NCBI RefSeq assembly: GCF_002506515.1
Contig: NZ_DAXS01000017.1
Location: 10,243 to 42,819 of the forward strand
DNA length: 32,577 nucleotides
Source: Caldivirga sp. UBA161
Lineage (GTDB): Archaea > Thermoproteota > Thermoprotei > Thermoproteales > Thermocladiaceae
Reading direction: 5' to 3'
Numbering within the stretch: the first letter of the stretch is position 1; each line of letters starts with the position of its first letter. The notes under the pieces are model-generated. The model searched no databases. It worked only from the letters and a program-made list of their open reading frames with translations, and was not told the origin of the DNA. Below are positions 23,547-31,395 of the stretch, one piece after another. The translations under genes were made by a program, and so were the position numbers.

Positions 23547-24197
23547 CCTCCCTGTATAGTACCTTGCCAGGCTCCTAATCCTCTTAATCCACCTACCTAC
23601 AGAAGCTGCCTTACCATCCCCCACAACACTACTGTAGCCATTAATGAAGTCGTTGAAGAGCTGTTCGCTGTACTCACCGTAATTGCTCTCAAGGGACCTG
23701 AGTAGTACGTTTAAGTCTAATGCAGCCTTCCTAAGGTATTTACTATCCCAGGTCGGCTTCAGCTTCTCACCAAGCCCAAAGTCGATTAAGTATTCATCAC
23801 CATTATTAACTATTACGTTAGCTGGAGTTGGATCACCGTGAAGTATGCCCCCATTATGCAGCATACCCACTAAAGCCCCCATTCTATTCATTAATTCCTT
23901 AACAAGCTTGGAGTAGCCATTATTCTTAATCACGTGGTTTAATGTTGGTGAATTCAAGTACTGCATCCTTATCCTAGTCCTAACCACGTCAACATCATAA
24001 ATCACCGGCGTCTTAACACCTAAATCAGCAGCATCCATCATTAACCTAGCCTCATTAATAGTTCGCCTAACCCTAATCATCTTATCAAACACAGGGTCCC
24101 TATAACCCTTAGGTGTCCTCTCCTTAACAAGCACTGTTAAGCCTAACCAATCCTCCAAGTACAGTAAAGCCTCCGCACCCTTAGCTATTACCCTCAT
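23538..24197 (-). CDS. bud32: KEOPS complex kinase/ATPase Bud32
   Basis: Bud32 is the small kinase-like subunit of KEOPS, which makes the t6A base in tRNAs that read ANN codons. Motifs are IAKGAEALLYLED at the start, VKERTPKGYRDPVFD (nucleotide lysine and family signature), GMLHNGGILHGDPTPANVIV (catalytic loop) and YLIDFGLGEK (metal Asp). At about 220 aa it is the normal single-domain archaeal size. The ATG at 24197 is preferred: it is 27 bases from a TATA box centred at 24224. An ATG at 24212 would add five residues (MQPNL). The partner Kae1 is fused to Bud32 in some archaea but not here. The promoter seems to be shared with the divergent L15 gene. Confidence 0.93.
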   Translation of the reverse strand: MRVIAKGAEALLYLEDWLGLTVLVKERTPKGYRDPVFDKMIRVRRTINEARLMMDAADLGVKTPVIYDVDVVRTRIRMQYLNSPTLNHVIKNNGYSKLVKELMNRMGALVGMLHNGGILHGDPTPANVIVNNGDEYLIDFGLGEKLKPTWDSKYLRKAALDLNVLLRSLESNYGEYSEQLFNDFINGYSSVVGDGKAASVGRWIKRIRSLARYYTGRLL

Positions 24198-24219
24198 TAA
24201 GTTAGGCTGCATTGTTAAA

Positions 24220-24228
24220 GTTTTAAAC
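24220..24228. promoter_or_regulatory. symmetrical TATA box shared by bud32 and L15
   Basis: GTTTTAAAC reads the same on both strands apart from its central base. Its centre is 27 bases from the bud32 ATG (24197) and 25 bases from the L15 GTG (24249). Both distances match those of other TATA boxes in this window, so one box may drive both genes. Confidence 0.6.
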
Positions 24229-24248
24229 CCTCCCCATTAAGGGTGGTT

Positions 24249-24692
24249 GTGAGGCGTAGAGATAAGAAGTCTAGGAAGCTTAGGGGCTGGAGAACACACT
24301 CATGGGGGAGGGTTGGCCAACATAGGAGTAGAGGTCAAAGAGGTGGGGGAGGTAAGATTGGTTTACTTAAACATAAGAAGAGCCTGCTACTTAAGGTGAC
24401 TAATGGTGAACTTTACCCACTAATAGGTAAGCATGGTTTCTATAGGCCAAGCCCAGAGGTTAAGGTAATAAATATAGGTGGCTTAAATGGATTAATACAG
24501 TCACTGCAGAGGAGGAATTTAATTAAGATGGAGGGCGATAAATACGTTATTGACCTAACTCAGTTGGGGTATGGTAAACTACTTGGTGAAGGTAAGATAC
24601 AGAAGCCTGTGGTGGTTAAGGTTAAGGCTGCCTCAGCTAGGGCTATTAGGGCTATTAAGGAGGCTGGTGGTGAAGTCTTAATAGTTCAATAG
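24249..24692 (+). CDS. rpl15: 50S ribosomal protein L15
   Basis: L15 is a large-subunit protein bound to 23S rRNA. The basic N-terminus RRRDKKSRKLRG and the archaeal signature RTHSWGRVGQHR then RGQRGGGGKIG are clear, as is the C-terminal half ending IRAIKEAGGEVLIV. The GTG at 24249 is 25 bases downstream of the shared TATA box; a GTG at 24243 would add two residues (MV) and is also found in homologues as I recall them. The length is about 147 aa. A separate promoter for the next gene, tpiA, lies just after its stop codon. Confidence 0.96.
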   Translation: MRRRDKKSRKLRGWRTHSWGRVGQHRSRGQRGGGGKIGLLKHKKSLLLKVTNGELYPLIGKHGFYRPSPEVKVINIGGLNGLIQSLQRRNLIKMEGDKYVIDLTQLGYGKLLGEGKIQKPVVVKVKAASARAIRAIKEAGGEVLIVQ

Positions 24693-24745
24693 GGTTAAAG
24701 GTAAATGAGTTAATGCTTATACACCCCATTAGCCTAGGTTTAATC

Positions 24746-25423
24746 ATGAAGGTTCCAGTACTCATAATAAATATGAAGGCTTACCCAGAGTTACTGGGGG
24801 GTGGTGCTGTTAAGTTGGCTCAAGCAGCCGAGAAGGTTGCTAGGAGCCTGGGTGCATCTATAATAGTTGCACCACCTCACACTTACCTGAGGCAAGTTGC
24901 TGAGGCTGTAAGCATACCTGTTTATGCGCAGTCAGCTGATCCAGTGGATCCAGGGGCTAGGACTGGCCACATACCCTTGGAGTTCGTTAAGGATGCTGGG
25001 GCATCAGGTGTGATTATTAATCATAGTGAACATAGGCTACTGTTGAATGATATAGCTATGCTTGTTAATAAAGCTAAGGCCCTTAACCTTGAAACTGTGG
25101 TGTGCTCCCCAGACCCATTATCAAGCGCCGCTGCGGCTGCTCTTGCACCCACTGCAGTTGCCATGGAGCCGCCGGAATTAATAGGTACAGGTAAGTCTGT
25201 TAGTAGGACTAAGCCTGATGTGGTTGTTGAAACCGTTAACGCCGTTAAGAGGGTTAATGGTGATGTTAAGGTTATTACTGGTGCTGGTATAGAGGATTAT
25301 AATGATGTGGCTAAGGCAATTGAATTAGGTACCGTGGGTGTGTTAGTGGCGAGTGCAATAGTTAAGGCTAAGGATTGGGAGGCTAAGATAACTGAGTTAG
25401 CTAAACCCCTTGTAGGTAAATGA
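24746..25423 (+). CDS. tpiA: triosephosphate isomerase
   Basis: The enzyme interconverts DHAP and glyceraldehyde 3-phosphate. The catalytic residues are Lys11 in INMKAYPE, His93 in INHSEHR and Glu141 in AMEPPELIGTG. GAGIEDYNDVAKAIELGTVG near the C-terminus forms the phosphate site. The length, 225 aa, is the short archaeal form. An upstream ATG at 24713 would add 11 residues, but the ATG at 24746 starts at the normal family position and has GCTTATACAC centred 26 bases upstream. It would use the DHAP made by the rhamnose-operon aldolase as well as serve central metabolism. Confidence 0.95.
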   Translation: MKVPVLIINMKAYPELLGGGAVKLAQAAEKVARSLGASIIVAPPHTYLRQVAEAVSIPVYAQSADPVDPGARTGHIPLEFVKDAGASGVIINHSEHRLLLNDIAMLVNKAKALNLETVVCSPDPLSSAAAAALAPTAVAMEPPELIGTGKSVSRTKPDVVVETVNAVKRVNGDVKVITGAGIEDYNDVAKAIELGTVGVLVASAIVKAKDWEAKITELAKPLVGK

Positions 25424-25461
25424 ATAATCATTAAGCATAGCCCTAATGCTTAAACCCAGGC

Positions 25462-27021
25462 TCATTCCTTAAGTAAACGCTGAGCCCCATTAATGGCCCT
25501 TAATCTGCTTAATTGAAGGTAGTAATCAAGGCCGTTCACCAGAGCCTCGATACTAGCCTTAATTACACTTGTGGAGACCCCAATGGTCCTCCACCTCATC
25601 ACGCCATCCGTGAACTCCGCCGTTACCCTAACTAAGCTTTCAGTATTCTTAACCTCCGAGGGTAGCACAACCCTGTAGTCGGTTAAGGTGACTCCGGAAA
25701 GTTCAGGGTAAACCTTCTGAAGGGCCCTTCTTAAGGCTAAGTCAACCGCATGAACTGGGCCAACACCCTCAGCTACCTCAAGCTGCCCATTAACCTTAAC
25801 CACCGCTAGGCTCATGCTGCTTTCATCAATAACCCTCCAGTACTCCACCTTAATCATCTCCCTGTATAGGTTAAGTTCCTTTAATGCTATTAAGACTGCT
25901 GAGGCTGGGGCTAAGTCAAAACTGTAACCCTTATTCTCAAGCTCCTTAATCCTCATTAAAGCCCTCTTAACCCTCTCATCCCTCTTATCAATCCTAACAC
26001 CACTCTCCCCCAGGTAAACCACCAGGTTAGATGAACCTGAGAGTTCAGATAATATGAAACGCCTTGAATTACCCACCATTTCAGGGTCAATATGCTCGTA
26101 GGCCCTTGGATTCTTTAAAACAGCATCAACATGGATGCCGGCCTTATGCGTGAACGCGTAGTCGCCTACATATGGTTGATACGGATTAGGCTGCAGGCCC
26201 GTCAACTCGTAAACTAACCTGGATACCTCCCTCAACTTCCTTAAGCTATCTGGACCCTTTAATGCCCTTAAGCCAAGCTTAATAACTAGGTTTGGTATTA
26301 CTTGAATTAAATCAGCATTACCAGTTCTCTCCCCAATGCCATTGATTGTTCCTTGAACATGCCTTGCCCCGGCTAAGACACCCATGATTGTGTTTGCCAC
26401 TGCACAGCCTGAATCATTATGCATGTGTAAGCCAACCTTAACCTTAACAGTATCCACTACTCTCTTAGTTATTTCATAAACCTCATTAGGCATCATTGCC
26501 CCATTAGTGTCAGCCAACACTACCACACTAGCTCCAGCATCCTCAGCAGTCTTCACTACTGAGAGGGCATAATCAGGATCCTCCTTAAAGCCCTGGTAGA
26601 AGTGCTCAGCATCAAAAATTACCTCAAGTCCATGCGACTTCAAGTAACTGATACTATCATATATCATTTCAAGGTTATCCTCCCTGCTCACCTTCAGCAC
26701 CTCATTAACGTGAAGCACCCATGATTTACCGAACAACACTGCAGTATTAGCATTGGTCCTTAGTACAGCGTTTAGACTTGGATCATTACTAGGTTTAGTA
26801 TCCCTCCTCCTAGTGCTACTGAAGGCAGCAACCTTAGCGTGGCTTAATGAATACTTCCTAATCTCCCTAAAGTATTCCTCATCCTTAGGGTTTGATCCAG
26901 GCCAACCACCCTCAACATAATCAACACCGAGTTCATCAAGGGCTAGTGTTAACCTAACCTTATCATTAAGCGTAAACGATATGTTTGCACCTTGAGCTCC
27001 ATCCCTTAAGGTCGTGTCCAA
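25462..27021 (-). CDS. cimA: (R)-citramalate synthase (CimA type)
   Basis: The enzyme condenses pyruvate and acetyl-CoA to citramalate, the first step of a threonine-independent isoleucine route. The HMGL-like barrel has DTTLRDGAQ, the CimA-type stretch ELGVDYVEGGWPGSNPKD, metal ligands in GLHMHNDSG and the INGIGERTGNADL motif. The C-terminal LeuA-type regulatory domain follows about residue 390. The length is 519 aa. The start is odd. The only in-frame start is TTG at 27021, directly before DTTLRDG, which removes the usual first strand. The promoter instead points to an ATG at 27055 in another frame (see separate entry). A sequence error, a frameshift or a real TTG start are all possible. 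Confidence 0.9.
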   Translation of the reverse strand: MDTTLRDGAQGANISFTLNDKVRLTLALDELGVDYVEGGWPGSNPKDEEYFREIRKYSLSHAKVAAFSSTRRRDTKPSNDPSLNAVLRTNANTAVLFGKSWVLHVNEVLKVSREDNLEMIYDSISYLKSHGLEVIFDAEHFYQGFKEDPDYALSVVKTAEDAGASVVVLADTNGAMMPNEVYEITKRVVDTVKVKVGLHMHNDSGCAVANTIMGVLAGARHVQGTINGIGERTGNADLIQVIPNLVIKLGLRALKGPDSLRKLREVSRLVYELTGLQPNPYQPYVGDYAFTHKAGIHVDAVLKNPRAYEHIDPEMVGNSRRFILSELSGSSNLVVYLGESGVRIDKRDERVKRALMRIKELENKGYSFDLAPASAVLIALKELNLYREMIKVEYWRVIDESSMSLAVVKVNGQLEVAEGVGPVHAVDLALRRALQKVYPELSGVTLTDYRVVLPSEVKNTESLVRVTAEFTDGVMRWRTIGVSTSVIKASIEALVNGLDYYLQLSRLRAINGAQRLLKE

Positions 27022-27025
27022 GACC

Positions 27026-27055
27026 TCAACGGTTGATTTCTAGAACACCCTCCAT
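27026..27055 (-). other. nine-codon frame at the predicted leaderless start of cimA
   Basis: The minus strand from 27055 reads ATG and encodes MEGVLEINR, then TGA at 27028-27026. The ATG lies 25-26 bases from the TATA box. Slipping one base forward at CGT-TGA gives MEGVLEINR-EVLDTTLRDG, joining the cimA frame at the normal N-terminal strand. The context is like the CUU-UGA +1 shift site of bacterial RF2. It may be a shift site, a leader peptide or an assembly error. Confidence 0.45.
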
Positions 27056-27075
27056 AATTCAGTTAGCTACTTGGG

Positions 27076-27084
27076 GTATATAAG
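27076..27084 (-). promoter_or_regulatory. TATA box upstream of cimA
   Basis: On the minus strand the box reads CTTATATAC. It is centred 25-26 bases from an ATG at 27055 and about 59 bases from the TTG at 27021. All other first genes here start about 26 bases from their TATA box. Confidence 0.6.
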
Positions 27085-27212
27085 TTTTACCTATGCATTT
27101 AATTAAGTAAATATTATAATGTTTATGCGATATAGCCTCATCATTAGGCTAAATAGGTAACCGGAGGAGTAGATTAGTAAGCTTAATTAAACTGCAGTAA
27201 ATTCTCAGTAGC

Positions 27213-27818
27213 ATGGCTAGTGAAAAATGGATAACAGTTAACGGTAGGAGGGTTAGGTTACTTCAAGGTGGTTCAGGTAAATCAACCTTACTATTCGTTC
27301 ATGGACTCAGCTTCAGTGCCGATACTTGGAATGAATGCTGCCTAGGGTACTTTGAGAAAAAGTATTATGTCTACGCCGTAGACATGCCCTATGGCCCAAG
27401 GTCAAGGAGCGACCATTTTGAGAGGGAGAGCGAGAATGATTACGCCGAGCATTTGAAGGCCATTGTGAATGCATTAGGTATCTTAAACCCAATACTAATA
27501 GGTGCATCAATAGGTGGAGAAACGGTACTAAGGTACTTAGCCTTAGGCTACCCTGCATCCGCAGCCGTGGTAATAGGGCCAGTGGGTGTTAATAGGATTG
27601 ACCTTGCTAGAATAAAGAAACCAGTACTGGGTATATGGGGTAGTAGGGATAATGTATCACCAAGGTATAATGCAGACCTATTAACTAGGTTCGGCTTTAA
27701 GGTGGTTTACATAGAGGGGGCAGGGCACCCTGCGTATCTTGATAAGACTGAGGAATTCATAAAAATAGTTGAGGGATTCCTAAGTGAAGTGGGGATGGCT
27801 GCCATCACTGATCGTTGA
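27213..27818 (+). CDS. alpha/beta-hydrolase fold protein
   Basis: The 201-aa protein is a compact alpha/beta hydrolase. The oxyanion HGLS (30-33), the nucleophile elbow GASIGGE with Ser99, the acid Asp146 in GSRDNVS and His172 in GAGHPAYL complete a catalytic triad. It lacks most of the usual cap domain, which explains the short length. It has no signal peptide. Esterase, lipase-like or thioesterase activity is possible; the substrate cannot be inferred. The ATG at 27213 has GCTTAATTAA 26 bases upstream. The gene is divergent from cimA and separate from the next gene. Confidence 0.85.
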   Translation: MASEKWITVNGRRVRLLQGGSGKSTLLFVHGLSFSADTWNECCLGYFEKKYYVYAVDMPYGPRSRSDHFERESENDYAEHLKAIVNALGILNPILIGASIGGETVLRYLALGYPASAAVVIGPVGVNRIDLARIKKPVLGIWGSRDNVSPRYNADLLTRFGFKVVYIEGAGHPAYLDKTEEFIKIVEGFLSEVGMAAITDR

Positions 27819-28061
27819 TGAGGTATCAGGGTTCCGACTAAAGTTAACCAAGTAAAGTATCAGCCTCCTTATATCATAAGTACTTAACCTAAGTAATTTA
27901 ACAAAGGCAGTACCATGAAGTTCCACTTAACTTACTTAACTCACTAAGTTCATGATGCTTACAATTCCATGAGAGCGTACTAGTTATTTATGTTAAAAAT
28001 CATGAGTAGTATGAAATATTATATTATAAAGCTTTAAAACTAATGCCAGCTTAATTAACTC

Positions 28062-29966
28062 ATGGTTTCGCTTTCAAGGGGAGTTTTGTTTAGTAAGATT
28101 TACGGCGGCTTATTGGGTAAGAATGCTGGTGGTAGTCTTGGTACACCCTATGAGAGGGGTTTTGGCCAGGAAGATTTAATTGAGGTTAAGCTTGAACCAA
28201 GGCTTTACCCTAATGATGACTTTGAGGTTCAGATGGCTTGGCTCAGGCTTATTGAAGATAGGGGGCTTGACATTACTGAACACGACCTTGCCCAATGCTG
28301 GCTTGACTGCATTCACTATAATTGGGATGAATATGGCTTAAGCAAGAGGAATCTGAGGCTAGGCATACTACCACCCATGTCAGGCTTCTTCAACAACTGG
28401 TTTAGGCACTGCATGGGTTCACCCATTAGGTCTGAGGTTTGGGCAATGATAGCCCCAGGCCTACCTGACGTGGCTGCTGAATACGCCTTTAAGGATGCTA
28501 TTGTTGACCATGGTGGTGGTGAATCAGTTTACGGTGAAGTCTTTAACGCAGTACTAGAGTCCTTAGCATTCATTGAGAGTGACTTAATTAAGCTAATTAA
28601 GTATGCGTTAAGCTACATACCTCAATATAGTTTAACCTATAAGGCAATAGAGAGTGCACTTAATGCACATGCTAGGGGCTTGGATTTGAGGGAGGCTAGG
28701 AGGATTATTATTGAGCTTGCGCCAGTTGAGTACCGTAGGATAGCTCAATACTCACCCATTAACCTAGGCTTCGAGGTATTAGGCTTACTATACGGTAATG
28801 GCTTCATAGACGCCATGACTAAAACCATTAGCCTAGGCTATGACACAGACTGCACAGCAGCCACCGTGGGTGCTGTATTAGGTATTATTCATGGTGCGGA
28901 CTACATGCCTCAGGACTATGTTAAGGTTTACGAGGAGGTTACAACAAATGAATCATGGGGTGGTGTATCTAATATTAGGTCTAATAGGACCGTGACCGAG
29001 TTGGCTAATAGGATCCTTAAGGTTACGTATAGTTTACTTGCAAGGCATAATGATAGGGTTAACGTGAGTGAGGCTGGCGATGTCACGTGGCTTATTGACC
29101 CATTCACAATTAGGCCTAATGGATCATGGCTAAATTATAAGCCAAACACTTGGGCGCTTAGGTTTACTGGGGTTGAGGCTGCTGTTGAGTATCCAATTGG
29201 CCCAGTGCTTAAGCCTAATGTTGAATTACCCATAGTAGTCAATGTTAAGAGCCTTAGGTTAAGTCCAATTAATCTAAGCTACATTATACATGGCATTAAT
29301 GCGAAGGCTTATCAAGTAAACCCAGTGAGTGGGGGTTTACTCATTGAGCCTAATTCAATGGCTAGGGTTGAGTTCAGGGTTAGGTTAATTAACCTTAATG
29401 AACTTAATATTGTTGAGCACCCTGTGGTTCAATTCATAGCCTTAGATTCCCTTGAATTAATTAACGTAACCTTAACAATACTACCACCTGTGGTTTGGTT
29501 CATGAATAGGGTTAGTGATGAGGATGAGGACGTTGGGAGGTGGATTGGTGAGGCTGCCGCTGGTGAGTGGGCTGCTGTGTATAGGGATGGTTATGATCTC
29601 GGCCTTGAGGATCTAATACCCAAGGGAGCTTCAATAGCTATTGTGGGTTTCATTAATAATCCAGGTGATTCAAGGATTGTTCACTTGGGTATTCCCAATA
29701 ATGCACCGTATGCTAAACTATGGTTTAATGAAGAACCCATTGTTGAATCCAAGGAGAGGTACGTGCTTAGGCCTAATTACGATGGTGATGGTAGGAATTA
29801 CGCTGATGCCCTAATGAAGCATGGATGGAATACTGTGGCCATAAAGGTTAAGCGCATTGATGAGCCAGTAAGCCTACACTTCATGATCAGTGAATCCGCT
29901 AGAAGCCTACATAGAGGAATAACGAACATAATACAGCATAAGAGGCCAAGTTTAAAACCAGACTAA
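28062..29966 (+). CDS. ADP-ribosylglycohydrolase-family protein with a C-terminal beta domain
   Basis: Residues about 8-310 form an ADP-ribosylglycohydrolase (DraG/ARH-like) domain. The N-terminal GGLLGKNAGGSLGTPYE and PNDDFEVQMAW (Asp52, Asp53) correspond to the family's first metal motif, usually TDDT. GYDTDCTAATVGAVLG (Asp261, Asp263) is the second. The C-terminal 300 residues are beta-rich and not typical of the family; the end (GRNYADALMKHGWNTVAIKV) resembles galactose-binding-like folds attached to sugar enzymes. The total of 634 aa is about twice the usual size. The ATG has CTTTAAAAC 26 bases upstream. The adjacent transporter and the rhamnose operon make a glycoside substrate as plausible as ADP-ribosyl-protein. 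No signal peptide is seen. The 243-base gap before the gene holds no other recognisable element. Confidence 0.8.
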   Translation: MVSLSRGVLFSKIYGGLLGKNAGGSLGTPYERGFGQEDLIEVKLEPRLYPNDDFEVQMAWLRLIEDRGLDITEHDLAQCWLDCIHYNWDEYGLSKRNLRLGILPPMSGFFNNWFRHCMGSPIRSEVWAMIAPGLPDVAAEYAFKDAIVDHGGGESVYGEVFNAVLESLAFIESDLIKLIKYALSYIPQYSLTYKAIESALNAHARGLDLREARRIIIELAPVEYRRIAQYSPINLGFEVLGLLYGNGFIDAMTKTISLGYDTDCTAATVGAVLGIIHGADYMPQDYVKVYEEVTTNESWGGVSNIRSNRTVTELANRILKVTYSLLARHNDRVNVSEAGDVTWLIDPFTIRPNGSWLNYKPNTWALRFTGVEAAVEYPIGPVLKPNVELPIVVNVKSLRLSPINLSYIIHGINAKAYQVNPVSGGLLIEPNSMARVEFRVRLINLNELNIVEHPVVQFIALDSLELINVTLTILPPVVWFMNRVSDEDEDVGRWIGEAAAGEWAAVYRDGYDLGLEDLIPKGASIAIVGFINNPGDSRIVHLGIPNNAPYAKLWFNEEPIVESKERYVLRPNYDGDGRNYADALMKHGWNTVAIKVKRIDEPVSLHFMISESARSLHRGITNIIQHKRPSLKPD

Positions 29967-29968
29967 TG

Positions 29969-30196
29969 CTACTGCTCAGACTCCGAAGAGGGCCTTAAAC
30001 CCTCCTGCCCAGCCTGCTTCCTAATATCGTTAATAGTCCACATAAGCAGTATTATAAGGAATACTAGGGCCACTAAGGCTACGTAGAAGCTTACCTCATC
30101 TGGGTTCAAGTAGATGAAGGATATGCCTAATAGCACCAGTAAACTCAGTATTATACCGTAAACAGCCTTACCTATTTCAGGATGCATAATAATCAC
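29969..30196 (-). CDS. small two-helix membrane protein
   Basis: The protein of 75 aa has two membrane helices (residues about 12-30 and 36-55) and a polar tail (NDIRKQAGQEGLRPSSESEQ). I do not recognise a family. It is the last gene of the transporter operon, starting 5 bases after the stop of the ATPase gene at 30202. The start is GTG 30196 or ATG 30187. It could be a small accessory subunit of the transporter. The convergent gene at 28062-29966 ends 2 bases from its stop codon. Confidence 0.6.
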   Translation of the reverse strand: MIIMHPEIGKAVYGIILSLLVLLGISFIYLNPDEVSFYVALVALVFLIILLMWTINDIRKQAGQEGLRPSSESEQ

Positions 30197-30201
30197 TGCT
30201 T

Positions 30202-31395
30202 TTAATACAACCAGCAGGCAACCATCACGTTGCCAACCTTCTTAAGCGGAGGCCTCTCCTTAAAGCACCTATCCATGGCGAATGGACATCTATCACTGAA
30301 CTTGCATCCTGGAGGCGCCCTAAGTGGATTAGGTGGGTCAAGGCTCCTAAGCTTCATAACCTTCTTACTCCTTGACTTAACTGGATCAGGTTCAGGTATT
30401 GCTGATAATAAGGCTTGAGTATACGGGTGTAGTGGGCTTTCAAGCATCTCCTTAGCAGGCCCATACTCCATTATTGAACCAAGGTACATAACCGCAGCCT
30501 TACCTGTATCACCAGCCATATAGTAAGCCATTCCTAAATCATGGGTTATGAAGAGTACGCTCAGATTCATCTCCTTTTGCACCGCTAAGAGTAAATCAAG
30601 AACCTCGAGCCTAAGTGAAGCATCAAGCATTGTAACTATCTCATCAGCAACAACGAACTCAGGCTTAACGAGTAATGCCCTTGCAATCGACACCCTCTGC
30701 CTCTCGCCACCACTTAACTCGAAGGAGTACTTGTTAATGTAGGCCTTGGGGTTAAGGCCGACGTTCTCAAGTGCCTCAAAAATCAGCTTCTCCTCCTCGG
30801 CCTTACTATGCACAAGCTTATTAGCCCTTAATGGGACGGCCAATATATCGTACACTGTCTTATATGGATTAAGGCTTGAGTATGGATCTTGGTGAATGTA
30901 CTGTGACTTAAGCCTGTAAACCCTATACTCCTCCTCAGTCATTGTTGAAATGTCCTTACCATGGAAGTAAATCCTACCGGTTGCAGGCGTATATAATCCA
31001 ACTAGGGTTTTACCGAGTGTAGTCTTACCACTACCCGACTCACCAACAACTGCCATTGTTTCACCCTTATTCACCGTTATGTTAACGTGGTCAACTGCGT
31101 AAAGATCCTTCTTACTAAACATACTTCCAACCTTAAAGACCACTGTTAAGTCCTCTGCAGCAATTACAACATCTTCACTATACTTTCTCTCCGGCCCTTT
31201 CCTACCACTCAGGTATGCGGCGTGGCTTATGTATATTGGGCAATTCATGTAATCGAATATGCAGTACCAGCCAAGTGGGTTAACGGGCTTCTGTGTTAAA
31301 CTACATAAGTAGCCCCCCTGGGGGGTTCTTTGAAGATATGGGCAAACTGGGGCAGGCCCCCTTGGGCTGCTACTTGAACTACTGCTGTTGCTCAC
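30202..31395 (-). CDS. Opp/Dpp-type ABC transporter ATPase (OppF/DppF-like) with N-terminal Cys4 extension
   Basis: This is one of the paired ATPases of a peptide- or oligosaccharide-type importer. Motifs are Walker A GESGSGKTT, Q-loop HQDPYSSLNPY, signature LSGGERQRVSIARALL, Walker B FVVADEIVTMLDAS (the usual Pro after the Glu is Ile) and switch His in ITHDLGMAYY. The C-terminal oligo-HPY region has CKFSDRCPFAMDRC. Unusual is a roughly 65-residue N-terminal extension: a poly-Ser stretch, then four cysteines at 18, 31, 45 and 52 (CPYL...YLC...YC...NCPIY), suggesting a metal or Fe-S site. The GTG start has AGGTGGT a few bases upstream and overlaps the previous gene by 17 bases. Confidence 0.9.
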   Translation of the reverse strand: MSNSSSSSSSPRGPAPVCPYLQRTPQGGYLCSLTQKPVNPLGWYCIFDYMNCPIYISHAAYLSGRKGPERKYSEDVVIAAEDLTVVFKVGSMFSKKDLYAVDHVNITVNKGETMAVVGESGSGKTTLGKTLVGLYTPATGRIYFHGKDISTMTEEEYRVYRLKSQYIHQDPYSSLNPYKTVYDILAVPLRANKLVHSKAEEEKLIFEALENVGLNPKAYINKYSFELSGGERQRVSIARALLVKPEFVVADEIVTMLDASLRLEVLDLLLAVQKEMNLSVLFITHDLGMAYYMAGDTGKAAVMYLGSIMEYGPAKEMLESPLHPYTQALLSAIPEPDPVKSRSKKVMKLRSLDPPNPLRAPPGCKFSDRCPFAMDRCFKERPPLKKVGNVMVACWLY

